A stretch of 64,000 nt of DNA, taken from Agrypnia vestita. Lineage: Eukaryota > Arthropoda > Insecta > Trichoptera > Phryganeidae. The stretch's first letter is position 1. Each line of letters opens with the position of its first letter. Positions 34,261 through 46,090 of the stretch are shown piece by piece. The DNA is taken from positions 124,001 to 188,000 of the forward strand of contig JADDOH010004250.1 of assembly GCA_016648135.1 (NCBI GenBank). Direction: 5' to 3'. The translations under genes were made by a program, and so were the position numbers. Under the pieces are notes generated by a model, which saw nothing but the letters and a program-made list of their open reading frames with translations, did no database searches and was not told the origin of the DNA.

Positions 34261-34874
34261 ACTCTGAGTACCTACTCTACATGCGGCTAGACCGCCTAAT
34301 CTACTGCTACAAGTGCATCAGTTCTAATAGTTTTAACACTTTTACTATCTTGTTGTAATAAACATTAAAAATTTTAATATTGTTTTAACATGAATTGGAA
34401 GGATAAAAAAATCTAGCAACAAACCAAAAAAAATTAAAACGTTAGTCTTGAAGGTTAGGCGCAAACACTTTAGTTGAAAAGCCTTTTTTTTTTCTAGGGT
34501 GATAAAATTATGTATGATTTTATTAACTTGAAATAAAGTTAATTTATTTAAAAAAATCATTTTTTAAGTGGGCATGTGAAGAACTTTTGAAATATGTATT
34601 TTTATTCATGCATAAGCAAATTTGTCTCGCTAATCTATCAGCGGTCAGTCAGGGCAGAAAGCGGCAGACAGAAAACGTACATGAGAGAAGTAAAATTATT
34701 GAAAACAGAGCTGCATCGTTCTTAAAAGTAAGTAAGCGCCGACCTAAAAATTTTCAAATTTGAAAAATAAAAAAATAAAAATTGAAATTTAAGTTATTAA
34801 AAAAAAATTAAAAGTACATTTACATGAACGAGTATGTCAACTATCAGGTCACATGGGGTCTACCTCAGGAGCCC

Positions 34875-35020
34875 TTCCAATTGAGAGGCTTTTATATTTT
34901 ACTGCCTCTTGTATTTTGGTGCCTTAATACTTTGGTTAATTTTATATTTTGGTGTCTTTTATACTTTTTTTTTACATTTTGGTACCTTTTATGTTTTGAT
35001 ACCTTTTATACATTGGTGAA
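34875..35020. repeat. Degenerate short tandem repeat (TTTTGGTACCTTTTATA type)
   Basis: Units resembling TTTTGGTGCCTTTTATATTT recur at irregular 24-28-base steps. They make a hydrophobic open frame that I regard as an artefact. Confidence 0.6.
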
Positions 35021-35819
35021 ATAATCCTATTAACAGTTTTGAAATGTAAGGAGTCATAATTTTTTCAAATCTCGATTACCCCTATGGACTGCCACTCCCA
35101 GATGTTGACCTTATAGAAAACACACACTCGTGTTTTATAATGCTGTGTAACCTGGTTTCGAAATGACAACTCATTTTTCCGTAACTCTTCTATTTTGTGT
35201 TCCTTCTTCTCACCCTGGACTATTCTTATAGACTGTCAGCTTTTGAAAGAAGTATGCCGTCAAAAGCTATGTAAATACCGCAATCAAATATTATGAAATA
35301 TAACCGTTAATTCCACAACCTGTCTTTATTTCTTGAGATTTTTTCCGACTTGTTTATATCGAAAATCAAGGTTCGAAAATAATAATATACGAAACATTTT
35401 CGACACCAAATTAATGTGCTGTAAATTTATTACAAAAGGGTCTCGAAAACGGTACATAAAATGTATATTAACTGGAAACAGTGGTGGCCAAAAAATGTAT
35501 ACACACTTTAACTTTTTATTTGTTATCTCTAGACATTTCCGAAGTTCCGAAGTTCCGAATCGAATCATTTCAATAATTTGCAACATGACATTATCTCAGA
35601 GGATATCGCTACTCGCACGAGTAATAGCCTCACCACAGACAGGAAACTCAAACAAAATAGCGTAATTTTAGAAAAAAGTTTGAGGAGCACAATATCAATT
35701 TTAATGTTGTGGTTTAAATTTGAGAATATATATTTTTGAATGAAGTACAACGAAAATGAAGACGTGAGTTTGTACTAGAGCCACAACACGCTTGACAATT
35801 GCACATATTTCTGATAAGT

Positions 35820-36340
35820 CTAAAATCCATGATACCGTGAATTAAGTGCATAAGGGTAGATCATGGCGGCCTTCCCGCCTCGCAAATTTAGCCGTATTCA
35901 AACACCTTCTATTACGTCCCCTCTTCTATGCTCATTGACCCCGCTCCTATACCCACCCGACCCCCTAAGTGGTACGTAGTTCTTTAGTCCTTAGTTTAGA
36001 ATTTTTCTACACAAAATTCTTAATAACTCTGCAGTTATTATAGAATATCTCGTGGGAAAGTATAACATATACAGGACTCACGATCCAAAAACGCTGACGT
36101 CTGGTTACACAGAGATAAGGCCGACATCCGAGATTAGAAACGGCCGACGCGGCAGAACTCACGACAGACAGATAAATCCAAACGCGACAGTTTCCACGCT
36201 CGCGAACTTTGCTGATGGCACAAATTTCGTCGCAGCGAAGTCTCAAAGCAGTTCATTTCCCTCGCCTTAAACAAAGGTCACGCTACCCGACGATCGCTAT
36301 TCGTAGCTCACCTCGCGCCTCACTCTACGTTTTTATAGGA
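35820..36340. other. CpG-richer interval, open frame on both strands, unidentified
   Basis: Between about 36060 and 36330 the sequence is CpG-rich and open on both strands (plus 36052-36270, minus 36246-36007). No domain is recognised in either. It could be a promoter, an exon or an old retroelement. Confidence 0.3.
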
Positions 36341-36594
36341 AACATAGGCTATAAATATACAGGAAACGTGATTATGGAAGGGTAATAAATAAGTAATCCT
36401 CGGTGACTACATTCAAAACATTTTTTTAATTTTTTGTATATGCTGCCTTTGCTTTTATATTCCGTATATGTAATATTAACCAATTGAAGAAATTATGAAA
36501 TTAAATCACTATCAATAATATTGCATTGAAAATATTATTATTATTATAAATAACAATTAGTGAAAGTAAACAGTGTTGTTATTATTGATGTGTA

Positions 36595-36725
36595 ACATTT
36601 TTCCTCTCGCTTTCTTGCAATCTGTGCAGTAATTTCGTGAAAAAGGACGGAAATGCGTAACAGGAAATAAGACGCGCGCAATTTCATTTAACCAATGAGC
36701 GCGGGCGGAGCACGCGCGATGGAAA
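36595..36725. promoter_or_regulatory. CCAAT and GC-box-like patch
   Basis: AACCAATGAGCGCGGGCGGA lies within a short GC-rich block in otherwise AT-rich DNA. It looks promoter-like by motif only; no gene is attached on either side. Confidence 0.2.
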
Positions 36726-37532
36726 AAATCATCAAATAAATAACAAATCAATAAATAAAAAAAATCAATGTCCAGCAAGTGCCATCATAGTGAAGACGCA
36801 CACAACCAGTCAATGCTTCTGATTTTGTATATATTTTGCAAGGCTGGGATGGATATTTTGGCTTATATCTACGAAACTATCAAATAAATAATTAATTTTT
36901 TTTTACATTAATGTAAAAAATAACTACCCTTAATGATTTACATTCTCAAATTTTATGTAATTTATGTAATTATTTTAAAATATTTATTCAAAGTTTTCAT
37001 ACAATATGTATGGCGGCCCACTACCGCCATCTATGAAAATAAATAAAAACATACAATTGACCAAACACATTTCTAAACAAAATATGTATGTAGATATACG
37101 GTACCTACCTAGCGCGGCAAAATTCAATAATAAATAAATACACATACATTTTCTTTACTTGTATTTACTAACTAATAAATATACAGGTATTAGCTTTTTT
37201 AAATTTTGGTATTAATTTCTGTTGTAATTTCAATTGATATTCCTAATCGTGAGATGTCAAATGTACACATCATATGCGACTACTGTAAGGCTCGCTCGTT
37301 TTTTTAAAATATATTTCAAATTTAACATGACAACGGTAATAAGGGTTTTTATTTTGTTGAACTGTGTATACATTTTTTTGGTGCCCCTCTGTACGAGTAT
37401 ATTAGCTGGCAGGCCGGTCAGTGTGTTCATTATGCTGGTCTGAAAACGGCTGATAATTGCGTTGCATCACCGGTTCGTGATTACGTCTGGCGCGGCCCAC
37501 CTTGCACAACGCGGGCGATGACCGTGATATGA

Positions 37533-37566
37533 CTTTTCACTGACCGATGACGCGTTCAGTGAAAAG
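37533..37566. repeat. 11-bp perfect hairpin
   Basis: CTTTTCACTGA and TCAGTGAAAAG enclose a 12-base loop inside a GC-richer block (37450-37690). Confidence 0.75.
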
Positions 37567-37769
37567 AGAATTTGCCCTTCAAATCCTGCCGATTGTATCA
37601 CTGTTTCTCTCTAAACACGTGCTGGTCTCACGGGACAGAATGCGGAGGGATTGCGCGAGAACCGGATCACTGGAATTTGTAAGGCTCTCGTCGTATAATA
37701 AATTAAGAATTGTATATATTACAGTAGTAATTTATTATAGACTAGCTGTAACCCGTTAAAATGACGTTA

Positions 37770-37935
37770 CGACGTAGCCACATGCGTTGATCGACCGGTT
37801 CGGGTTCGGTGGCCCGGGGTTCAAGCTCCGTCGCCGGCTGTTTATAACCGTGAATTCGAACAAAATTACGGACGTTACACGAAGTTACGGGGACAGACGG
37901 ACGGACAGACAGACAACGAAATTGTTACGTTTGAT
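37770..37935 (+). mobile_element. SINE-like repeat with ACGGACAGACAGAC block
   Basis: GGGGTTCAAGCTCC resembles a B box, followed by GTGAATTCGAACAAAATTAC and CACGAAGTTACGG, then GGACGGACAGACAGACAACG. A second copy is at about 16180-16260 and shorter relatives are at 50700-50750 and, inverted, 55390-55430. Confidence 0.5.
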
Positions 37936-37969
37936 GTTCTTCGGTTTGCACAGTCGTTCAGAATCTTCT

Positions 37970-38095
37970 GGCTAGAGTTATTAGGACGTTTCGAAACCCA
38001 TTGATGGGTCCATTATCAGGACTGTTGTGTCTCTTTGAGTGTTGATGCTGTGGCCAAGTATTGTCTCACAATACCGTACCGAACGTTTTCGATAT
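37970..38095 (-). ncRNA. Decayed hammerhead-like repeat, minus copy
   Basis: On the minus strand the boxes are CTGATAA (38019-38013, one change) and GAAACGTC (37992-37985). Stem II is strong, CCCAT pairing with ATGGG. Flanking blocks match the left arm of the 40.8-kb palindrome. Confidence 0.4.
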
Positions 38096-38447
38096 TTCGA
38101 GCTAATGTAATGAACCCTCATTTTGATATTGATAAGAATTTAAAAAACAGAAAACTTGATGATTTCCCATGATTTCAACTCAATCTTGCCGAAATTCGAC
38201 CTCAAAAGTTGACTAACATGGAAAAGGGATTTATTCATTATTATATGGTAGAAACAAATATGATGCTGAAAGCTCGACGATGTCACTGGGATTGATAAAC
38301 AACATGAATAAACAAAGAAAACGTAAAATTAATGCCCATAATGTGAATATTAGAAAATAAATAAAAAGGCTAAATTTTGTTTTTGCATGTAGAAATTTTT
38401 ATAGGGACGCCTTCAAATGCTGTTGAACCACCAGGACATCAGTCACC

Positions 38448-38501
38448 GGAAATGACAACCTGATGTCACAATGCAAGATGACATCAGGTTATGTCATTTC
38501 C
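38448..38501. repeat. Hairpin, about 21-bp arms
   Basis: GGAAATGACAACCTGATGTC and GACATCAGGTTATGTCATTT with following CC are complementary except for a two-base indel. Loop of about 10 bases. Confidence 0.75.
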
Positions 38502-39182
38502 TAGCCTGACCCAGAGACGGTGAACCTTTTTTAAGTGCGCGAGCTAAAAAAATCTCAAATATTTATCGACTGTCTAACGTGCCAAGCATTTATTTACTTT
38601 AAGAATCTACAACCTGCAACTATGCTATAATAAGTGTGCTATAACAACTATGCCATAATAAGGTGGGTTCAGTAGGCTCTTCCTCATTTATAATTCCGAG
38701 GTGTTTTTAAGAGGAAAAAAAGAAAAAAAGAGTTTTTTTAGAATTTTATTAAAAAACTTGAAAAAAGTGGATGTGTGCATAGTGCATGTGACCACACGAT
38801 AGGAGTGAAAATTTGTGATTTTTCTATTTTAAAATATATACATGCACATTAAAGTTCATTGTTTAAATGTAAATAAATAATAGTAATATTCAAAATAAAG
38901 AAAATAAAATTTCACGGGAAAAAGTGTGCTTAGAATTTTTCTCCTTGTCAGACAGTAAACGTGGCTGATGACGACTGGAGCCGAATATACACGAATCAGT
39001 GCGTCACTGACCCGAGCGCGCTTGGTGTCGAGTGGAGCCGAGTAATCCCGATTCAGCGTCACCGACCCGAGCGTGACGGTTCACTTTCATTCACTGTTTA
39101 TAAAGAATGCAAAATGCACCTAAAGAAGTTTTCATAAATATGAACTCATAACCAATAAAATCTCGTATCAGTTATTTATTAA

Positions 39183-39738
39183 GGCTGGACATTTACTGCA
39201 AATGAGTATTTCGGCGCTTTTTTGAGAAAATGTGGTTTTTTATTATTAATTTATATCAGACTAAGGTGTTGTTATTGAAAAAATTACTTTTATTAAGTGA
39301 GTAGAGGCTCAAAATACATGACTAAATAGAATATATTATTTAAAATCATCTCTTTATATAAATAAAAAGCGTTTTAAAAATAATAATAAAAAAAAGTAAA
39401 AATTTCTTGAAAATTTAAAACATTATAACTTTATTAATATTTCATATTTCTTAATTTCCTTATTACGGATTCCAAATAATGAAGTATACTTTATACGTAT
39501 AAAAAATATTATGCGTACATATAAATATTCATTAAAACTTTGCGCCGCCAAGGACACTAAAAACGATTTTTTTGGCCGCAGTTTTTCGATTAATGCTTAT
39601 ATTTTCTTAAAGAACAAAGGTTCTATCTAAGTTATTGCAGTTCAGAGTAAACATTTTTTATTATTCATAAATTATTAATAAAAACCACATTTTCTTAAAA
39701 AAAACGCCGAAACATGCATTTGCAGTGAATGTGCCGCC
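39183..39738. mobile_element. piggyBac-type MITE, TTAA flanked, 556 bp
   Basis: TTAA at 39179-39182 and 39739-39742 flank inverted ends GGCTGGACATTTACTGCAAA and TTTGCAGTGAATGTGCCGCC. It has no transposase. It shares its body with 17100-17636. Confidence 0.8.
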
Positions 39739-40631
39739 TTAATGAGATTTGTGATGCTGTACATAATATCAATTCTTTATTTACATATTCGTACATGATC
39801 TCACTGCATTGATACATTAAATACATTACTGCATTGATACGTAGGTACGTGTTGCTAGGGCAGGCCGAGGACACTTGTAATTGGGATAGTGCGCCGAGAT
39901 TGAAATAAGTAATGTATTGTTTTTAATGTATTTTGTACCCAATGTTCTGTTAGTGCCTCATTAAAAATAATATAAAATTAAATGAAAGCGCGTGACGAAG
40001 CTCGAAAGCTTACAGCACAGACCTGCCAAACCGCTCGTATAACCAAACCGTCATTGTTTAGTGTTGCGTAGCGGAACTGGCTCAGTAAACATTTTGTAAT
40101 CATTTGTTTTTATTTATTTGACAGTTGCATTTCTTGTTATACAATGCGTAAATGCACACATAATATGTGGAAGTTTTGCTCAGAAATTGATCGCTGTATA
40201 GACACTAGAGTCAGCGTTAAACGTTGAACCAGTGACGACCCCCGGCCAACTTAAAGGCGATCGTCTAGCAATGCGAACAAAAAACATCACTTTTTATCAT
40301 ATTTTGTGGGATATAAAAGCAAAGACAGCAATATCCAAAAGATTAAAAAATATTTAGAATGCAGTCACCGAGGATTACTAATTAAAAATGTTAACCAAGT
40401 TATTTTTATTCATTTAATTATAATGTCCCACCACCATGTGTTTGCTTCCTTCGAAAATTAAAAAAAAAATTAAAACTGTACTGAATTCTAGACATTATTT
40501 ATCAATCCCTTACAAAATCATGTTTTCTATAAATTTATGCTATGTTTCCTATAAAATCTCGAATTCAGTAGATACATAATAAATGAGTAGTGATGATTAA
40601 ACCGTTATTTTAACTGCTTATTTTTGGTACA

Positions 40632-40770
40632 GTTATTTTAGATTTGTATCTGGTTGTATTGATGATTGATAACCATGATACTATTGTTGTCTGGTGCAAT
40701 TGGTTGCCGGTCGAAATGCAAAAAATCAGTTGCCAGTCATCGACGCAATCAGATACAAATCTTAAATAAC
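40632..40770. mobile_element. Fold-back MITE N
   Basis: GTTATTTTAGATTTGTATCT and its following GGTTGTATTGATGA are matched by an inverted arm ending AGATACAAATCTTAAATAAC. The spacer is about 60 bases. Confidence 0.7.
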
Positions 40771-40859
40771 GGTTAGTGTGTCACCGGTCCAAAATACCAT
40801 CACTATTCTTCAAGTTTGTGTTTACTGGGGTATTATGCCGTGTTGTTACGACCTTTCGG

Positions 40860-40900
40860 GCCGACGTTTCGGATCCCATTGCAGGGTCCATCATCAGGGC
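40860..40900 (-). ncRNA. Hammerhead ribozyme-like core, left arm
   Basis: This is the exact inverted copy of the 41228-41268 core. On the minus strand CTGATGA, the bulged six-pair stem II and GAAACGTC are all intact. The predicted cleavage site lies after the minus-strand C at 40863. Confidence 0.5.
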
Positions 40901-41227
40901 TGATGTGTTGTCTTGAATGTTGGTGTTGTGGTTAAGTATCAGCTTGCAATACCGTGCCGAAGTCATGATGTGTTTGTATTGTGTTGTATGTATGATTCAT
41001 CTGTTGTCTGATCACTATCTCTGCGGAGTCTGCGACGAGAATGACTTTGAAGCGCCGGATACCAAGATGTTTTTAATTTGACACCATCATCTCTATTAAT
41101 GTTTATCGAATGCTTGTAAATTTCTAGTGCTTCTAGGAAGCAATAACAATACAAACACATCATGACTTCGGCACGGTATTGCAAGCTGATACTTAACCAC
41201 AACACCAACATTCAAGACAACACATCA

Positions 41228-41268
41228 GCCCTGATGATGGACCCTGCAATGGGATCCGAAACGTCGGC
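41228..41268 (+). ncRNA. Hammerhead ribozyme-like core, right arm
   Basis: CTGATGA is at 41231-41237. Stem II pairs GGA-CCC (41239-41244) with GGG-TCC (41251-41257, one bulged A at 41254). GAAACGTC is at 41258-41265, with predicted cleavage after C41265. Stem I starts GCC (41228-41230) with GGC (41266-41268). ACGT would make the self-complementary mini stem III typical of dimer-forming hammerheads. An extra U at 41238, next to the core, is unusual. Confidence 0.5.
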
Positions 41269-41321
41269 CCGAAAGGTCGTAACAACACGGCATAATACCC
41301 CAGTAAACACAAACTTGAAGA

Positions 41322-42735
41322 TTCTGAGTGGCCGTGAAAACCTAAGAACATTCTTAACCATCACTATTATTTATCTTTATATTAATTATCGATTTCTGCA
41401 TTAATTTTTTTTTGTATATTGCTGCAATTGCTTTTATACCCCACGTATCTTCTCTTGCATTTTGTATCACATTAAAGGAAAGGTATTATAATAGGTAATT
41501 ATAATATATTCATTAGGTTCCATATATTTAAAATACACATATCTTCTCAAAACGACACAAACTAAATTATTTAATCAATTGTAACGACGTTTTAAAAATG
41601 AAGAAAATTGCTCCGCTTTGTGTGCATTGTATAATGTATGGACTTGTGACATTTATTTTATTTTAATTATATTACGAAGTAAACGATTATCTTAAATTAA
41701 AAAAAAAGTAATTCCAAAATCTGTCGGATAGTTTACTTTATTTATGTTATAAAAAACACCGTCTTTTTACGAAGTCGATAGCTCTTTTACTTTTATTAAT
41801 AATTTTTTTTTATGTATTATTATTTTAATATAAGTATAAAAAATCGAAATCTTGGTCATTAAATCAATTCGCAACGCTTTTGAGGTACAATAGGTAGTGC
41901 CTTTATTAATAAGTTTGTTAATAATTTACCTATTAAGTTTTAGTCCATGGAGTGCACGAGGTGCAAGTTATTAGGCAATATTATGACGTCATACGATATG
42001 TGGCGTACGTGACGATAACAGGAAGTTAAAGAAAAAAATGTCGCGGAAATAAATTGCGAAGAATATGGCGTATTGATAAGCCCATCGAATAAATTTATTA
42101 CGTCAACGTAACTTGAGTTACGTAATATTAAGCGTATTCGAGTTTTCAATTTCGAAATTTTTAAAGGAACGTAAAAGTAAAAGTAATCTATTCGTTTAAC
42201 ATAAGTTGTTTTCATTTTTTTTCAAATGACGAGGACAAGAGGACACAACAATAAAAATATTACATCAAATTAGTCAATAATACATTCTCATTTACATGTT
42301 TTTCCGTGTCGCTGCAATAAAAATCAACCTGTCTTGGTTCGAAGAATTTGAAGGAAGTGTCGAAAGTGCTCACTTTTGTCTACTTGACATTATATTTTGA
42401 ATGCCTGTAATTAAATTAAATAATAAGTGTAATGTTAAAACAACACGACATATCGTAAAGCAGATATTTTTCTTTCGAATGAAGTCTAATCTTAGCAATT
42501 TGTTTTACTCTCGGCGCGCATTTTTAAATTTCAAATAAAAAATTAACGTAGACAAAATTAATGTCAAGTAGACAAAAGTGAGCACTTTTAACATTTCTTT
42601 CTTTCAATACCGGATGGTTTTAATCGCAGATGTATGGAAAAACTTGTAGAACGCTGGCAAGAAATTGTAAATAATAGTTACAGGAGAATACCTTATTTGT
42701 TATATTTTTTTGTATCCGCTTGTGCACTTCATTGG
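41322..42735. other. AT-rich interval without a recognised gene
   Basis: No supported gene. A pair of similar TAGACAAAAGTGAGCACTTT blocks in inverted orientation (about 42368-42386 and 42550-42592) may bound a small fold-back remnant. Confidence 0.35.
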
Positions 42736-43586
42736 GATATTACGACATTTGAGTTCGGGGGATTTTGGCAATAACAGGTAGTACAGGTACAAATAAATGT
42801 GCAAATAAAACGTTAAAATACAAGTTATCAGGCAATATTGTTAAATAGTGGCCCGAATAAAATATATAAAATTCAGATTCGTTACTATAACGTATGTGAC
42901 ATGATCATTTATAGACCTTCATTTAAACAACATTTAAAAAAAATCAGATTTGTTATTTTTAAGTTTTACTTACTCATTTTTTTATACCTGTATTATCTAT
43001 TAGGGGGCATTCAAGTATTACGTAAGCAGCAAAGGGGGCTGGGGGGGTCTTAGCTTTGCTTATTTTTGATGACATGGAGGACGGGGCGGTCTGGGTGGTG
43101 ATTACGTCAGCAATATTTTTTTACTTTTTCCGATTTTTAGCAAAATTTAGTAGATTCTGATTTGAACACATATGACAATCCTACTTCTCTATACTCGAAA
43201 GCGAAAAGCATGTTCAGTGATTCCACAAAATAATTGATATTGCTTAATCGCTCTCACGCGATGTTTTATGGTTAAGTTAGGAAGAACCGAAGTTGATAAA
43301 TTACTGCGTGCGCTATTCATAGTTATTTTTTTTTGTAAAATTTAGTAGATACTGATTTAAACATATAATATGGCAACCCTACTTGTGCCTATACAAAATA
43401 TAAATACTTACCAAATAAAAATATATACCAATGATTACCATAAGCATAGGAGGGGGAGTAAGAGCTTTGCTTTATTTTTGCTGACAAGGGGTAGGGGGGG
43501 TTAAAAATTACTAAAATTCTGCTTAAGTAATACTTGAATGGCCCCTTATCTGCTAAAACCCTCTGAACTCAAATGGCATAATATCC
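42736..43586. mobile_element. Element J with inverted ends, interrupted by element K
   Basis: The left end GGATATTACGACATTTGAGT and right end ACTCAAATGGCATAATATCC are inverted repeats. One arm matches 45700-45880. Element K (43001-43548) sits inside. Without K the right arm reads through as in the 45.8-kb copy. Confidence 0.7.
43003..43545. mobile_element. MITE K, TTA target duplication (PIF/Harbinger-like)
   Basis: The inverted ends GGGGGCATTCAAGTATTACG and its counterpart CTGCTTAAGTAATACTTGAA-TGGCCCC are flanked by TTA on each side. Inside, GGGGG-rich blocks with AGCTTTGCTTATTTTTG occur in both arms. A three-base TWA duplication is the habit of PIF/Harbinger elements. Confidence 0.65.
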
Positions 43587-43620
43587 AAACCTTCTCACGT
43601 AAGTCTGGTAGTCGCTACCT

Positions 43621-44298
43621 CTAAAACTACAGATACACATGCTTATTTAGTGGCACGTGAGCATGCGCAGTATCGACCTTCTTTAGGCCTTACTTATTAG
43701 TGGCATGTGTGTACGCACATTGCTAGTAATGAGCATGCCACTGTCATTCACCATAGAGAAGGGGTATCTTTGGAGTATGTGTGAACAGGCTTGCTTATTA
43801 TGAGCAAGCTTATGTCATTCGCGGGCTTCGCGGCTAGTATTATCAATGCGATCTTCTCAGTCCGCGACAGATGAAACAAATATGGCGCGGTGGGGAGATG
43901 ATAAAACATTACTTTTCGTGACTTATTAAAGGAATCACGAATGTCTGTGGAATACTCGGTCACCGTTGTGTAAAAATAATATAGTGAGAAATAATGTTTA
44001 CGAAACTTTATTAATAGGCATGAATGATTCAAATCTTACAATAAAAATTATAAAAACTAAAATCAAAAATGTGCGGATGGAAACTCGGGAACTTTTTTGA
44101 TTTATTGGTTCACTTGAATTTTCTATTTCAGTTTGCAAAGTTTCCATTTTGAATAAGGGCGTCTCTATTCTATGACAAGAGCATGCCACTAATAAGCATG
44201 CCAGTAATGAGCAAGTGTGTACAGTTGTTAGGGCATGCTTATTAGTGGCATGCTCATTAGCATGCCACTAAATAAGCATGTGTATCTGTACCTTTAGT
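43621..44298. mobile_element. Non-autonomous DNA element L with subterminal repeats
   Basis: Ends CTACAGATACACATGCTTAT and its complement ATAAGCATGTGTATCTGTAC bound 678 bp. The motif TTATTAGTGGCATG and its complement recur several times near both ends (about 43694, 44177, 44240), as transposase-binding subterminal repeats do in hAT- or P-like elements. The open frames inside are not recognised. Confidence 0.7.
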
Positions 44299-44534
44299 CT
44301 ATTATAGATAAAGCTGAACGCGCCCTCGAGCGTGTGGCAAGTGAATATGAAGTTGGTGCCGCACGGTACCTGTCTTAAATAGTTGATTAGCCCAAGATGG
44401 ATCAGATTCTCTGAAGATATCTCAGATATGTAAAGGTACCATGTACCTTTGCGGCCTTGAAATGCCTGACGCTGATGAAATCCCGGGGCTCCGCCTGTGC
44501 CGTCCGTGCGGGGAATGGTAATGCATTATAGAGT

Positions 44535-44967
44535 GCCACCACTATAACTTGGCGTGCGAGGGAGGGCGCCCCTGTCGCGAAACAGAAGTTGCCAGGTTGT
44601 AAATTTATTACACAATACATAATGTACTGAATGTCCGGTAACCAGTGTCACAACCTTCAATATAAATTTGGTCGCGCGCTCCGCGGCGGCCGCTCTATCT
44701 GTCAAACTGTCAGAAGGTAATACCGGTCCATTATTTGCTTTTTCAGTTTCGCAAAACTTTAATACTTCATTGGCAATTGTTCTTGCACCACCCCGAACTG
44801 TTTTGATTGTTTTGGAGATAATAATTCAGTGTATATTGGTAATCAAGATGTCACAGCTCCCGAGCAAATACAAAATTGCACTGAATGACAGGGCGAGGGG
44901 TTACCGCCGGGTGCGGGCGGGGCGGATTTTAGTTCCAATTTTGCCGCACGCCAAGTTATGTTGGGCA
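44535..44967. mobile_element. MITE I, copy 1
   Basis: Ends are CCACCACTATAACTTGGCGT and CGCACGCCAAGTTATGTTGG. The interior is unusually GC-rich near the right end (TACCGCCGGGTGCGGGCGGG) and contains TCTATCTGTCAAACTGTCA. It is strongly similar to copy 2 at 49597-49993. Confidence 0.75.
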
Positions 44968-45454
44968 GATAATAGATTAAGGCTGGACATTCAATCTACA
45001 AATCTCGAATATAATCTGAACGTAATATCAAATGAACTTGACGACGTCATACAGATTGTGAATATTCCTAGAGTAGGAAAGTAATGATAGAATGAGACGA
45101 CTATATAATTGTCGGTCTTCTCACACTAATTGTAAGGCGTCATCTATCGGGATAGAAAACTGCACATACCGGCTTTTTGTATTGATCACACTTGAAAATA
45201 TATTCTATCGCCCAATATTTTTTGAATGTCATCTGTTAAAATTGCCAGACTTACGTTATAGTATCAAACCTGAAATATTTCATGTACGTGTGCACTATAG
45301 TAGCTAAGAAGGCATGGATATTTTTTTATAGGTACAAAAAAATGACTAAGTAAAACGGAAAAATAACAAACTTGATTATTTAATATGTTCAATGGGACAG
45401 CCATATTACATATATTATTAACCATGTGTGACTTTGCTTAGTATGGATGTATTG

Positions 45455-45687
45455 CAGGCGCGTGCAGTGGGAACATCGCAGCATGACTTTTACGTAACCA
45501 ATTATTTGGAAAAAAAATCGGAATACAACATAATATATTTCGTAATATTTCTATCAAAATTGTTATCATATCATTCATATTTTAATATATCATAAAAATC
45601 TGTAGCATAAATATTTGATTTCTATTTTTTTCCAAAATATACGTTTATAAAAATGTCATGCTTCAATGTTACCACTGCACGCGCCTG
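45455..45687. mobile_element. MITE D, complete copy
   Basis: CAGGCGCGTGCAGTGG at the left and CCACTGCACGCGCCTG at the right are perfect 16-bp inverted ends. GCATGACTTTTACGTAA and its partner GTCATGCTTCAAT lie just inside. Length is 233 bp. Confidence 0.85.
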
Positions 45688-45699
45688 GTGTATTGTAAA

Positions 45700-45880
45700 A
45701 ATATTTTTATTTACGTTATAGTAATAAATCTGAATTTTATATATTTTATTCGGGTCACTATTTAGCAATATTAACCGATGCCTTATATTTTAAAGTTTTA
45801 TTTACATATTTTTTGTATCTGTATTACTAGTTAGCAGTCAAAATCCCCCGAACTCTAATGTCGTAATATCCAAATATTTC
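45700..45880. mobile_element. Element J single arm, uninterrupted
   Basis: It reads through the K insertion point as TCTGTATTACTAGTTAGCAG and on to CCCGAACTCTAATGTCGTAA. It acts as the empty-site reference for element K. Confidence 0.65.
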
Positions 45881-46090
45881 AGTGTTGATACTATAACGTA
45901 CGTCTGGCGCTCGCTGCCTCCTACTCTATTATTCTCAGAAGCGCTCCGCGATCTCTCGCCATTCAGCAGTTCGAAGTTAAGCCTTAAATAGACTCGTACC
46001 ATCGCATTGAATGCGCGATGTCATCTATATTATTATCTAGCGGTCTGCGCACGGCCTTCGGCTTTCGGGTACCAAATTTAGTTAATTGAA

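Larger units (their letters stand above)
40807..41321. mobile_element. Perfect long inverted repeat with two hammerhead-like cores
   Basis: Arms 40807-40982 and 41146-41321 (176 bp each) are identical by eye in inverted orientation around a 163-bp unique spacer. Each arm carries one hammerhead-like core directed outward from the spacer. The arms give two identical open frames on opposite strands, which is a consequence of the symmetry. The arrangement recalls the terminal repeats of Penelope-like retroelements, which are often inverted and were reported to hold hammerhead ribozymes. No reverse transcriptase or GIY-YIG frame is present here. Confidence 0.8.

Noticed and set aside
40781..41404. 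Two identical small proteins on opposite strands
   Set aside because: They come from the two arms of the perfect inverted repeat; no independent evidence of coding.
43748..44189. Open frames inside element L as a possible transposase
   Set aside because: No transposase motif; the peptides are short and hydrophobic and lie between subterminal repeats.
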